Source: JAZKFT01 sp039925965 (lineage in GTDB: Bacteria; Bacteroidota; Bacteroidia; Chitinophagales; Chitinophagaceae). Taken from it: a stretch of 64,000 bases of DNA. The stretch covers positions 86,798-150,797 of the forward strand of contig JBDSXW010000051.1 of the NCBI GenBank assembly GCA_039925965.1, in the 5' to 3' direction. The notes under the pieces are model-generated. The model saw only the letters and a list, made by a program, of their open reading frames with translations. It made no database searches and was not told the origin of the DNA. Of this stretch, positions 35,169 through 44,283 are shown in pieces (the stretch's first letter is position 1; every line of letters starts with the position of its first letter). A program made the position numbers and the translations under genes.

Positions 35169-37373
35169 TCAGAACACTTTCAATAATGCAGCTAGTTCAT
35201 CTTTAAATACTTTTAAGGCAAGATTCTCCTGTTTAATAAAGCTATTATCACTCAACCTGCCCATTACTTTGTTCATCTCTTCGTTGGTTTCGTACACCAT
35301 TTTTCTGAAAGGACTGTTGTAGTCTTTTGCACGGCTGTCGTGTATGCCCCGGGTCATCCATTCCCGTGTGGGCACAGCTTTTTGCAACAAGGCGGTCCAA
35401 CCGGCTTTATCCAGCTGCCGCAGTTTCTTGCCGGTTATTTCCTGCAGGCTCGCCAGCGCGTGCTGTAGTTTTTGCTGGGCGTAGGATGTTGCCTGCTGGT
35501 TGTAAAAACCATGTACACCATCCCAGCTATCAATCTTATCGAGCTCTATTTTCTCAATAAATTTGGCAACTACATCTGTAGCCATCAACTGGCCACCAAT
35601 ATTGGTCCAGGCAGTACGTTTATACGACCGGGGAAGTTGCGCTATTAATGCCTCGAACGTACTGATCCCACAACGCTGCATCCAGTGGATGGCTTCAATA
35701 ATGCCATAATAAGCGATCACTTCTTTAAACATGAGGTAAGACTGCTGGGGTTTTGTAATGCAAACCTTGCGTTTGCTGTTTTCAAAGCCTTCCCCCAGCA
35801 CTTCCAGTTCTGAAATAATTTCTTGCTGACCATCCAGTAATTTCGTTCCGATGGTGATGGCTTCTTCATCGGTAAAAGACCCTGTTCTTTCTTTTTTAAT
35901 ATATGCCCTTCCGGTAAATAGTTGCAACAACCGCAGGGTATCAAAAATTTCGTTGATGGTATCAGGGGCCAGGTAATCAAATTCGAGGAATTGTGTCTTG
36001 TCCGGCCGATGGTCGCGATCTGTATATTTCCAGGCATTGCGGGCCAGGGCGTACATATTATACATAAACCAATAGCCCGGCATCACCGTCAGTTTATCGT
36101 TGGCCACATCATTGCTTACCAATGAAAACGGAATTGGGATATTCAGTTCGGCCGGGTAATCGCCCTTGGTTAATATGGTAAAAGAAGCAAATTTGGAATT
36201 GTGCTTAAGACTTACACAGAGGCCCGGCCAAAATCCACGGCCAGCAACGATTTCGCCATCTGCCGCCCGGCTGTTGTGGTTGCTGCCAATGGTGGCTCCC
36301 GCTGCGATATTGCTTTGCCCCATCACCACGGCAGCGCATAAAAACGAGTTATTATGATGTTGTTCATGTGCCGGAAAGATTAGGCTGTTCAGCACTTCGC
36401 AGCAGGAAATCGTAGCGTTATTTCCGAGGTAAGAATTGATAAGACGGGCACCATATTTGAGCTGTGAATTATCGGCCATTACAAAACGTACAGCCTTTAC
36501 TCCATAGAATATCCGGCAATTAAAACCGATAATCCCGTTCACGATTTCGCATCCTTCGCCGATCTGGCTCTTCGCATCCGGGCCGCTGTTGATCCATACA
36601 TTTTTGATCTTGTTGGAGCCTTTCAGGTAGGCATCGCTGCCGATCCATACATCCTTGATGATCTTGCAGTTTTTGATAACCGTGCGGTCGCCTATCTTAC
36701 CATAGTAACCCCGCAGCTTATCAAATTTCTTCTCCGTAAAAACCTTGAATTGTTCCAGCAGTCTGGGGTTGTCGCGGTGCTTGCTCCAAAGCCATGCATC
36801 GCCCGGTAGCATCCCATTAAACGGAATCACTTTGCGGCCGGCATTTTCATTGCATAGTTCCATCCAGATTCGTATGGATTCCGGCTCTCCATCCTTGAGC
36901 ACCCCGTTACCGAACTTTGCAATCGGTGTTGTAAGCAGTTCATTTACATTAATGATCATCGCCTCGGTGCCAATGATATAATGACTCAGGTAGTCTACAT
37001 TATCGATCACTACATTGTCGCCGAAATCGCAGCTGATAATGGTACTGTTATACAGGCCCACCGGTGTTCTCAGCCTGCTGAATTCCAGGAAATAAGGTTC
37101 TAGTTTTCCAATGCGCACCAGACCGTAAAACTTACAGTTTTTCACCAGCTCCGGATTAAACGCATCGCTTACCAATAAGTTATTCCAGTTGTCGCTAGTA
37201 TTGCGGTTACGAACGAGCACTTCTATTTCGTAGGCGCTTAACTGGCGGTAAGCGATCCCATTCCGGTTTTGAAAATTACGCAGGTAATATTCGTCCTCGC
37301 CTTCCGGCAAATATTGCGGCTCTATGAAATTATACCCGAGGGTATGTAGTGGTAGTTTTTTGATATTGTTCAT
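35169..37373 (-). CDS. DUF4954 family protein with hexapeptide-repeat domain
   Basis: This 734-residue protein starts at the ATG 37373 (a TTG two codons upstream is unlikely). The middle region (about 130-400) shows left-handed beta-helix hexapeptide character with repeats such as VIDNVDYLSHYIIGTEAMII, VIKNCKIIKDVWIGSDAYLK and IGEGCEIVNGIIGFNCRI. It resembles sugar-nucleotide or acyl transferases (GlmU/LpxA-like). The C-terminal third is helical. The family is widespread in Bacteroidota and not characterised. It may act on envelope sugars; that is inference. A 21-bp tandem repeat lies directly upstream. Confidence 0.8.
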   Translation of the reverse strand: MNNIKKLPLHTLGYNFIEPQYLPEGEDEYYLRNFQNRNGIAYRQLSAYEIEVLVRNRNTSDNWNNLLVSDAFNPELVKNCKFYGLVRIGKLEPYFLEFSRLRTPVGLYNSTIISCDFGDNVVIDNVDYLSHYIIGTEAMIINVNELLTTPIAKFGNGVLKDGEPESIRIWMELCNENAGRKVIPFNGMLPGDAWLWSKHRDNPRLLEQFKVFTEKKFDKLRGYYGKIGDRTVIKNCKIIKDVWIGSDAYLKGSNKIKNVWINSGPDAKSQIGEGCEIVNGIIGFNCRIFYGVKAVRFVMADNSQLKYGARLINSYLGNNATISCCEVLNSLIFPAHEQHHNNSFLCAAVVMGQSNIAAGATIGSNHNSRAADGEIVAGRGFWPGLCVSLKHNSKFASFTILTKGDYPAELNIPIPFSLVSNDVANDKLTVMPGYWFMYNMYALARNAWKYTDRDHRPDKTQFLEFDYLAPDTINEIFDTLRLLQLFTGRAYIKKERTGSFTDEEAITIGTKLLDGQQEIISELEVLGEGFENSKRKVCITKPQQSYLMFKEVIAYYGIIEAIHWMQRCGISTFEALIAQLPRSYKRTAWTNIGGQLMATDVVAKFIEKIELDKIDSWDGVHGFYNQQATSYAQQKLQHALASLQEITGKKLRQLDKAGWTALLQKAVPTREWMTRGIHDSRAKDYNSPFRKMVYETNEEMNKVMGRLSDNSFIKQENLALKVFKDELAALLKVF

Positions 37374-37394
37374 AGGCAAGGCTGGTAGTTAGGT

Positions 37395-37515
37395 GAGGCT
37401 AGTGGGAAGTGGAGAGAAGCTAGTGGGAAGTGGAGAGAGGCTAGGGGGAAGTGGAGAGAGGCTAGTAGGAAGTGGAGAGAGGCTAGTGGGAAGTGGATAG
37501 AGGCTAGGGGGAAGA
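37395..37515. repeat. 21-bp tandem repeat upstream of the DUF4954 gene
   Basis: Five full copies and one partial copy of a 21-mer (GAGGCTAGTGGGAAGTGGAG plus A) start at 37395, 37416, 37437, 37458, 37479 and 37500, with few changes. The array begins 22 bases from the ATG at 37373, so it lies in the likely promoter or leader of that gene. Confidence 0.9.
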
Positions 37516-37608
37516 CGCTATTTAAGCAATAAAGAGAATTTAGGAGAATGGGTATGAGCCCATCAAATAGCCATTGAGTTGCAGCGAACGAGCAATTTTG
37601 GTATAAAA

Positions 37609-38001
37609 TTATTCGGATCGGCGTTTATCCGCCTCACTTAAACCTAATTCAATGTTGGAAATCATTTTTGACATCATTCTAAAGCAGGATTCAAGGTATT
37701 CTTCCATTTTCTTTATTTGATTCGCCTTTAAATATTGCAGGAGTAATGATATCTCAATCTGCGTATCGATCTCGACGAGTGAGCTACGAGAAATTTCATA
37801 AAAGCGCACCGTCTCCTTTTTACTTTTTCTAGCCGCACCCTCAGCCAAATTACTACACACCGAAACTACGGCTCTTCTTAGTTGATTTACAAGCAGGTAG
37901 CGTTCCTCAGAAGGAAATGTTTTCGTAAGCTCATACACCTCAGTTACTAATTTCAGTCCGTACTGATAAACATCAAGTTGTTTATGCGAAAGTTTCAACA
38001 T
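37609..38001 (-). CDS. Four-helix-bundle protein (23S rRNA IVS-like family)
   Basis: This 130-residue protein of the S23/IVP family has LDVYQYGLKLVTEVYELTKT, FPSEERYLLVNQLRRAVVSV and CSNLAEGAARKSKKE, then RSSLVEIDTQIEIS. Members form pentamers of four-helix bundles. They were first noted as proteins encoded within rRNA intervening sequences but also occur alone. The function is unknown. It is monocistronic, with spacers on both sides. Confidence 0.85.
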   Translation of the reverse strand: MLKLSHKQLDVYQYGLKLVTEVYELTKTFPSEERYLLVNQLRRAVVSVCSNLAEGAARKSKKETVRFYEISRSSLVEIDTQIEISLLLQYLKANQIKKMEEYLESCFRMMSKMISNIELGLSEADKRRSE

Positions 38002-38137
38002 GCCGATAATTTTTATGCGGAAGATATGGCTGAAAAAAATACTTCAAGAAATAAGAACCCAAATCCTACCACTAAAAAAAACTAACAACTTCGTATTTGT
38101 CATCACCTACTAGCCACTCACCATTTCCTACTCGCCT

Positions 38138-39979
38138 CTATTCAACAGTTACCGATTTCGCAAGGTTCCTGGGCATATCCACATTAATGCCTTTGGCGAT
38201 GCCTATATAATAACTCAGCAACTGCATCGGAATGGTGCTCAGCATTGGTCCGAAAATCTCATCCGTATCGGGTACAAACATTACATCGTTAGCCATGCCA
38301 GGAATAATGGTATCACCCTCTGTAGCCACACAAATCACCTTGCCCAGCCTGGCTTTGATCTCCTGTACGTTGCTCACAATTTTTTCGTAAAAGGCGTCTT
38401 TGGTAGCAACAAAAACCACGGGTAGTTCTTCTGTCACCAGGGCAATCGGGCCATGCTTCATTTCCGCGGCCGGGTAGCCTTCGGCGTGTATATAGGATAT
38501 TTCTTTCAGCTTTAATGCACCTTCCAGCGCTACGGGGAAATTATAACCACGACCGAGGTAGAGGAAGTCGCGGGCATCTTTATACTTCGCAGCGATCCGC
38601 TGTATGGTGGTGGTGTCTTTGAGAATTTCTTTTACCTTTTCCGGGATGGCTTGCAGGTCTTTCAATAAAGCCATATAGTTGTCTTTTTCTATGGTGCCTT
38701 TTGCGTAGCCGATCTTTAATGCCATCATGGCTAACACGGCAAGCTGACCTGTAAAGGCCTTGGTTGAGGCTACGCCAATTTCAGGTCCTGCATGTGTGTA
38801 GGCGCCTGCGTCACTCATGCGGGCGATACTGCTGCCCACGGCATTTACCACTCCAAAAATAAACGCGCCTTTTTCTTTGGCATTATCAAGGGCCACCAGC
38901 GTGTCAGCGGTTTCGCCGCTCTGGCTGATGGCAATGATGACATCTCCTTTGTTGATCACGGGATTGCGGTACCGGAACTCCGAGGCGTACTCCACTTCTA
39001 CCGGAATCCGGCATAGTGTTTCGATCCAGTATTCTGCTATCAAACCCGCATGCCAGCTGGTACCGCAGGCTACAATAACCATCCGCTGTGCCTCTGTTAA
39101 GGCCTCCAGGTGATCTTCTATCCCCGCCATGCTGATAGTGCCTTCTGCCGGGTGCAGTCGCCCACGGAGACAATCGTAAATCGTGTCCGGCTGCTCATGT
39201 ATTTCCTTGAGCATGAAATGGTCGTAGCCGCCTTTTTCAATTTTGGCCAATTCCATGTCGAGTTTGGTAATGAAAGGCGTTTGCTTTTCGTTGCCCAGAT
39301 TTTTTAAAATCAATTCGCCGGGGCGAACAATGGCAATTTCATAATCGTTCACATACACCACTTCGCGGGTGTACTCAATAATAGGCGAAGCATCAGACGC
39401 CAGGAAATGTTCGTCTCTGTTTTTGCCAATGCCAATCACCAGGGGCGAGCCTTTTCGGGCGGCAATGATCGTTTCTGGATCGTCTTTATCAATTAAGAGT
39501 ATGCAATAAGCACCCACGATTCGCTTGAGGGCTACCCGAAGTGCTTCCTCCAGGCTGCATTCATTATTTTTCTTAATGTCCTCAATAAAATTCAGCAACA
39601 CTTCGGTGTCAGTGTCACTAGTAAAACAGTAGCCTTTGCGCTGCAATTCTTCTTTGATCGGGGCGTAATTTTCGATGATACCATTGTGGATGATTGCCAG
39701 GTTGCCACTATTGCTTTGATGCGGGTGGGCATTGCGGTCGCTGGGCTCGCCATGGGTGGCCCAGCGGGTATGGCCGATGCCAATATGCCCGTGAAGATCC
39801 TGCCCCAGCAGGCTTTCTTCCAGGTCGGCCACTTTACCCTTTTTCTTGTACACTTTCAAACCATCGTTCAGCAAAGCCACACCAGCGCTATCATATCCAC
39901 GGTACTCCAGTCGTTTTAATCCTTTTAAAATAATGGGGTAAGCTTCCCTTGGGCCAGTGTAACCAACAATTCCACACAT
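38138..39979 (-). CDS. glmS: Glutamine--fructose-6-phosphate aminotransferase (isomerizing)
   Basis: This 613-residue enzyme makes glucosamine-6-phosphate for peptidoglycan and lipopolysaccharide. The N-terminal glutaminase domain begins MCGIVGYTGPREAYPIILKG with the Cys2 nucleophile. Two SIS sugar-isomerase domains follow (ISQSGETADTLVAL; LGRGYNFPVALEGALKLKE), and it ends MPRNLAKSVTVE, as in the family. It is intact. No glmS ribozyme could be recognised in the short upstream region. Confidence 0.98.
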   Translation of the reverse strand: MCGIVGYTGPREAYPIILKGLKRLEYRGYDSAGVALLNDGLKVYKKKGKVADLEESLLGQDLHGHIGIGHTRWATHGEPSDRNAHPHQSNSGNLAIIHNGIIENYAPIKEELQRKGYCFTSDTDTEVLLNFIEDIKKNNECSLEEALRVALKRIVGAYCILLIDKDDPETIIAARKGSPLVIGIGKNRDEHFLASDASPIIEYTREVVYVNDYEIAIVRPGELILKNLGNEKQTPFITKLDMELAKIEKGGYDHFMLKEIHEQPDTIYDCLRGRLHPAEGTISMAGIEDHLEALTEAQRMVIVACGTSWHAGLIAEYWIETLCRIPVEVEYASEFRYRNPVINKGDVIIAISQSGETADTLVALDNAKEKGAFIFGVVNAVGSSIARMSDAGAYTHAGPEIGVASTKAFTGQLAVLAMMALKIGYAKGTIEKDNYMALLKDLQAIPEKVKEILKDTTTIQRIAAKYKDARDFLYLGRGYNFPVALEGALKLKEISYIHAEGYPAAEMKHGPIALVTEELPVVFVATKDAFYEKIVSNVQEIKARLGKVICVATEGDTIIPGMANDVMFVPDTDEIFGPMLSTIPMQLLSYYIGIAKGINVDMPRNLAKSVTVE

Positions 39980-40164
39980 AAGTTTCTTATTTTTTTCTTT
40001 TGAAAATAAGGGTGCAATATAAACGAGAAATCATTGGATTACACGTGCATTAGTTTGCACGCTATTGCGGTTTAATGCTTATATGCAGAAGTCCAAATTG
40101 GGAATGAATGATACAATTTCAGCAGCTTTGGCGGGTGCCTGCGTGAGCCGGGTACGAAAACAAA

Positions 40165-40192
40165 AATGCCCTGTACGGAGATACAGGGCATT
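40165..40192 (-). terminator. Terminator of the amidase gene
   Basis: On the minus strand AATGCCCTGTA pairs with TACAGGGCATT around a 6-nt loop, followed by T-rich sequence. It lies 25 bases after the amidase stop. Confidence 0.8.
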
Positions 40193-40216
40193 GTGAATAT
40201 ATGCTGAATTGGAATG

Positions 40217-41200
40217 CTACTTGTTTCCGCCTACGGGTATTGCCACCGGAGTTTTAATCTTTGATTCCAGCAGTTCTTTATATTTTTTTACCGCGGTTAC
40301 TACATTTGCCGCCACTTCCATCTGGCCCTTTTCGCTGTTGAGATAATCTTCTTCTTCACGGTCGCTGATAAAACCGGTTTCCACGAGCACGCTCGGCATC
40401 CCGGTGGCCTGGAGCACCCAGATGCCTTTTTCATTACGCTGCATTACACCCCGGCTGTGCCGGCCGACGCCAATGAATTCGTCTTCAGTAAATGTAGCCA
40501 GGGTCTTGCTTTTGGCGAAGAACACCTTTGTGTATTGGCCCATTTTAATCTTGTATTCTACCGAATTAAGGTAAGCATCAAATGCTGAGTCAGATTCCAG
40601 GCCCTCTTCCTTATTGGATCCTTCGGTGGTTTCTACAGCATTGCCCTTCGCTTTGGTTTTGTCAGCCGCCCAGATATAGGTCTCTGTACCATGTGCCTGT
40701 TCATCGTGTGGCAGTCGGTATTTGGTATAAATGGGCACTTCCCTGGTTTTAGCGATTTTCTTTTTTCGCTTGCCCTTGCCGGTGTACACAAAATAGTTTT
40801 CGGTGCGATAGCCATCCAATCGACGGCCATACTTTACATTGGCCGAATTGAGGTGAATACAGAGAAACAGGTCGCCTTTGTTTTCATTGGCAAAATTGGC
40901 CCTGTATTTTAAGGCGGCATCTTTACTGCGGCCGCCGCCGGGCAGTTCGTCTTTTTCCCGTGTCATTAACACTTTCACATTCGGCATTTCCTGCGCCAGC
41001 AGGTCGCGAACTTTAAAACTGATAGCCAGTGCACATTGTGCCTCTGTACTATACTCACCGTGTGCTCCAGGATCAATGCCGCCATGGCCAGGATCTAATA
41101 TAATAGTTTGAAGAGGTGGCCTTTGCGCGTGTATCACTGCAATTCCACAAAATGAAGCCATCACCAGGGCAATCTTTGGGATAAGGGTTCTTTTTAACAT
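40217..41200 (-). CDS. N-acetylmuramoyl-L-alanine amidase (Amidase_3)
   Basis: This 327-residue exported enzyme cleaves the amide bond between muramic acid and the stem peptide. A signal peptide (KIALVMASFCGIAVIHAQ) is followed by the Amidase_3 domain, with zinc ligands in IILDPGHGGIDPGAHG, FLCIHLNSANV and the catalytic Glu in VLVETGFISDREEEDYL. An insert of about 70 residues rich in Lys (GKGKRKKKIAKTREVPIYTK) sits in the middle, as is common in Bacteroidota. It is divergent from the LptD-like gene. Confidence 0.92.
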   Translation of the reverse strand: MLKRTLIPKIALVMASFCGIAVIHAQRPPLQTIILDPGHGGIDPGAHGEYSTEAQCALAISFKVRDLLAQEMPNVKVLMTREKDELPGGGRSKDAALKYRANFANENKGDLFLCIHLNSANVKYGRRLDGYRTENYFVYTGKGKRKKKIAKTREVPIYTKYRLPHDEQAHGTETYIWAADKTKAKGNAVETTEGSNKEEGLESDSAFDAYLNSVEYKIKMGQYTKVFFAKSKTLATFTEDEFIGVGRHSRGVMQRNEKGIWVLQATGMPSVLVETGFISDREEEDYLNSEKGQMEVAANVVTAVKKYKELLESKIKTPVAIPVGGNK

Positions 41201-41230
41201 CCGTCATTCACTTTTTAACGATTAACCAGT

Positions 41231-41259
41231 TTTGTGTTATTCCATACACGTTACTTTTG
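41231..41259 (+). promoter_or_regulatory. Promoter of the LptD-like gene
   Basis: TTTG at 41231-41234 and TACTTTTG at 41252-41259 are 17 bases apart. The expected transcript starts near 41264-41265, about 5 bases before the ATG at 41269. Confidence 0.65.
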
Positions 41260-41268
41260 AGCACATTT

Positions 41269-44022
41269 ATGAGAATCGATCAGCGTAAAAATAGGGCAAA
41301 ACAACTTGCATGGGCGGCGCTTAGTTTCTCATTGCTGCTAATAACGTTGGTAATAGCGGCACAGCCCAATCAAAAAAAGAAATTTAAAAAGCCTTTAACA
41401 AAACGACCAGTTGTTAAAGGCGCGGCTAAAGATACGATTCCTCTAAAAATTATATCGGATAGTACCGTCCGGATTCCATTAAAAAAATTTAGCGATAGCC
41501 TGCGCAAAAAAGATACGCCGATCGTGGTGGTGGATACTTTTAGCCTGGATAATATATCTAAAGACAGCCTCAGTTCACCGATAGAGTACTCCGCAGAAGA
41601 CAGCGGCGTACTGGATATCCCGGGTAAGAAGTTTCTCCTCTACGGCAAGGCTAACGCCAAATATGAGACCATGGATATTACTGCGGCAGTAATCGAACTG
41701 GATAATCAGAAACAGTTGGCCAAAGCATATGGAGTTCTGGATACCAGTGGCATTACCGTTGGCAGCCCCGTGATGATAGATGGCGATATGACTTCGTCGA
41801 GTGATTCTGTCATGTTCAATATGAAAACCCAAAAGGGTTTATCCAAAAAAACCATCACCAAACAGGGTGAGATGTACGTTTATGCTGAGCGGATCAAGAA
41901 AATTTCCACAAACGAATTTTTTGCATGGAAAGGACGGTTCACTACTTGTAACCTGGATACGCCCCACTTTGCTTTCAGAACGAATAAAATGAAGCTGGTA
42001 AATAACAAGTGGGCATATACCGGACTTACTTATCCAGAGATAGAAGGTATCCCCATACCGATCGGAATTCCTTTCGGCATATTCCCATTAAGCCAGGGGC
42101 GGCATAGTGGTTTTCTCGCGCCATCTTTTTCCGCCACTCAATATTTCGGCTATGGGCTTGAAGGACTGGGCTATTACAAAGTGCTCAGCGAGTTCCTGGA
42201 TGTAACTGTACGCACTAATATTTACAGTTATGGCGGGCATATGGTCAATATTGTGCCTACTTACCGAAAACGCTACCGCTACAGCGGATCTTTAAATGTT
42301 ACCTATCAGCACACCAAATTCAACTTTAAGGGTGACCCCGATTATAGCGTGGGAAACACTTATAGCCTGGGCTGGAACCATTCTATGGATAGCAAGGCCC
42401 GGCCGGGTGTGACTTTTGGCGCCAACGTAAACATCAGCAGTTCTAAATTCAACCAAAGCATCGCCAACAATCCTATTGCCAATTATACCAATACACTTAC
42501 ATCAGCCATACAATATTCCAAAAGCTGGAAGCAGGGCAAATACAATCTCCAGGCATCGGCTACACATAGCCAGAATAATAACCTGCATTTGTATAATATC
42601 AACCTTCCCAACCTGAACTTTAATGCCGCCACTTTCTTCCCTTTCAAAAAAGAAGAGCGGATAGGTGAGGAAAAATGGTATGAAAAATTCGGCATTTCGT
42701 ACAGTGGCCAGGTGCAAAACCAGTTTGCTTTTTATGATACCATCAACTACCGCGAAACCCGGGGCAAATCGTTGATTAGCCATTTGCTGGATACGGCGCA
42801 ATGGGGCGCTACCCACTCGATCCCCATTACCCTGGCGCTGCCCTCGATGGGTGTGTTCCAGGTGTCGCCGGGTATTTCTTATTCGGAAAGATGGTTTGGC
42901 CAGAAAATATTGCATAGCTGGAACCCGGTTACCAAACGGCTGGACACGTTGCAAACCCGCGGCTTTTTCGCCACCCGGCAAGCAAGTGCTTCATTAGGCA
43001 TTCAAACAGGAATTTTTGGAACCTTCAATTTCAAAGGAAAAAATCTCGTAGCCATCCGGCATACCATCCGGCCAAATATCAGCCTTAATTATACGCCCGA
43101 TCTTACCAAAAAATTCTACTACCAAAGCCAGGTGGACTCATTCGGTACAAAACTTACTTTTAATGCTATCTCCGGTGGTCCGCAAACGCCACCGGGCCCC
43201 TTTGGTGGTATGAGTTTTGGCATCAACCAGCAGATAGAAGCCAAGGTAAAAGACAAGTCAGATACCAGTGGCAAGGCGACCAAAAAAATAAGGCTACTCG
43301 ACAATTTGAGCATTAACAGTGGGTACAACTTTTTTGCCCAGGGAGATACCAATAAGCTGAGCGATATTTCTATTTACATGGGTACGACACTTTTTGATAA
43401 AATCAGCATCACCGCCAGTACCTCGCTGATACCCTACGAGCTCAACAAGTTTGGTCAGCGTACGCGTAGATATGCCTGGAGTGGCGACCACTTTAAGCTG
43501 GGTAATATCAACAATGCAAGTCTTAGCCTAAGCACGAGTCTGCAAAGCAAAAAGAAGGAAGATAAAAAAGCAGCTGAAGAGCAGACACATAAAGACAACG
43601 ACTACTACAACCCAGAAGAAGATTATCGGCAGCAGGAATACATCCGCAACCACCCTGCCGAGTTCACCGATTTTAATATTCCGTGGACGCTCAGCCTTTC
43701 CTTCTCCTTAAATATCAACAAGCAACCCAAGCCAGACTATAGCGGTTTTACCTCGACTACATCTGCCAATCTCAACCTTAGCGGCGACTTCAGCCTTTCT
43801 CCCAAATGGAAATTAGGTGGCTCTGGTTTCGTAGATGCCCGGAAGTTGAGCATCGAGCAGTTCTCCATGTTCATCAGTCGCGAAATGCACTGCTGGCAGC
43901 TGTCCATCAATGTAACCCCGGTGGGGCTGTATCCCTCTTTTAATATCAGCTTTAATCCAAAAAGTGGTATCCTGCGCGATTTGAAAATCAACCGGACGAG
44001 GACCTTTCAGACCATTTTATAA
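41269..44022 (+). CDS. LptD-like outer-membrane LPS assembly protein
   Basis: From the ATG at 41269 the protein has 917 residues; a TTG four codons earlier is part of the promoter box. A hydrophobic N-terminal segment is followed by an OstA/LptA-like beta-jelly-roll (about 100-230; LYGKANAKYETMDITAAVIE). A long outer-membrane barrel then has many aromatic strands (YTGLTYPEIEGIPIPIGIPF; GRHSGFLAPSF) and ends with a terminal strand, LKINRTRTFQTIL. In Bacteroidota such proteins are taken as LptD, which inserts lipopolysaccharide into the outer leaflet. The LptE partner is not visible nearby. Confidence 0.85.
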   Translation: MRIDQRKNRAKQLAWAALSFSLLLITLVIAAQPNQKKKFKKPLTKRPVVKGAAKDTIPLKIISDSTVRIPLKKFSDSLRKKDTPIVVVDTFSLDNISKDSLSSPIEYSAEDSGVLDIPGKKFLLYGKANAKYETMDITAAVIELDNQKQLAKAYGVLDTSGITVGSPVMIDGDMTSSSDSVMFNMKTQKGLSKKTITKQGEMYVYAERIKKISTNEFFAWKGRFTTCNLDTPHFAFRTNKMKLVNNKWAYTGLTYPEIEGIPIPIGIPFGIFPLSQGRHSGFLAPSFSATQYFGYGLEGLGYYKVLSEFLDVTVRTNIYSYGGHMVNIVPTYRKRYRYSGSLNVTYQHTKFNFKGDPDYSVGNTYSLGWNHSMDSKARPGVTFGANVNISSSKFNQSIANNPIANYTNTLTSAIQYSKSWKQGKYNLQASATHSQNNNLHLYNINLPNLNFNAATFFPFKKEERIGEEKWYEKFGISYSGQVQNQFAFYDTINYRETRGKSLISHLLDTAQWGATHSIPITLALPSMGVFQVSPGISYSERWFGQKILHSWNPVTKRLDTLQTRGFFATRQASASLGIQTGIFGTFNFKGKNLVAIRHTIRPNISLNYTPDLTKKFYYQSQVDSFGTKLTFNAISGGPQTPPGPFGGMSFGINQQIEAKVKDKSDTSGKATKKIRLLDNLSINSGYNFFAQGDTNKLSDISIYMGTTLFDKISITASTSLIPYELNKFGQRTRRYAWSGDHFKLGNINNASLSLSTSLQSKKKEDKKAAEEQTHKDNDYYNPEEDYRQQEYIRNHPAEFTDFNIPWTLSLSFSLNINKQPKPDYSGFTSTTSANLNLSGDFSLSPKWKLGGSGFVDARKLSIEQFSMFISREMHCWQLSINVTPVGLYPSFNISFNPKSGILRDLKINRTRTFQTIL

Positions 44023-44223
44023 TCGCCGTGGCTTAAAAAAACAATGTTCAATAGCACTAGTAGGTTGCATTTAATTGCAAATTGTCTAATCTGGGAGTTT
44101 CAACGCCCGCTGGCACACGAAATGCAGCTGGCTCTACCCTACTAATCGAAATTCACCAGTTTCATTGTAGGCTTTTTCAACTTTAGATAATGGCTTCTAT
44201 AATACATGGCATCAATGCCTCTA

Positions 44224-44259
44224 AAAAAATTGCCCCGGTGAGGACCAGGGCAGTTTTTT
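44224..44259. terminator. Bidirectional terminator between convergent genes
   Basis: TGCCCCGGT pairs with ACCAGGGCA (one mismatch) around GAGG, with an A-run on the left and six T on the right. It lies between the LptD-like gene and the convergent M36 protease gene and can serve both. Confidence 0.75.
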
Positions 44260-44283
44260 GTTGGGTAAAATATTAGTCCTTTA

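Noticed and set aside
39980..40164. glmS ribozyme in the glmS leader
   Set aside because: No recognisable ribozyme core in the short region upstream of the start; such ribozymes are mainly known from Firmicutes.
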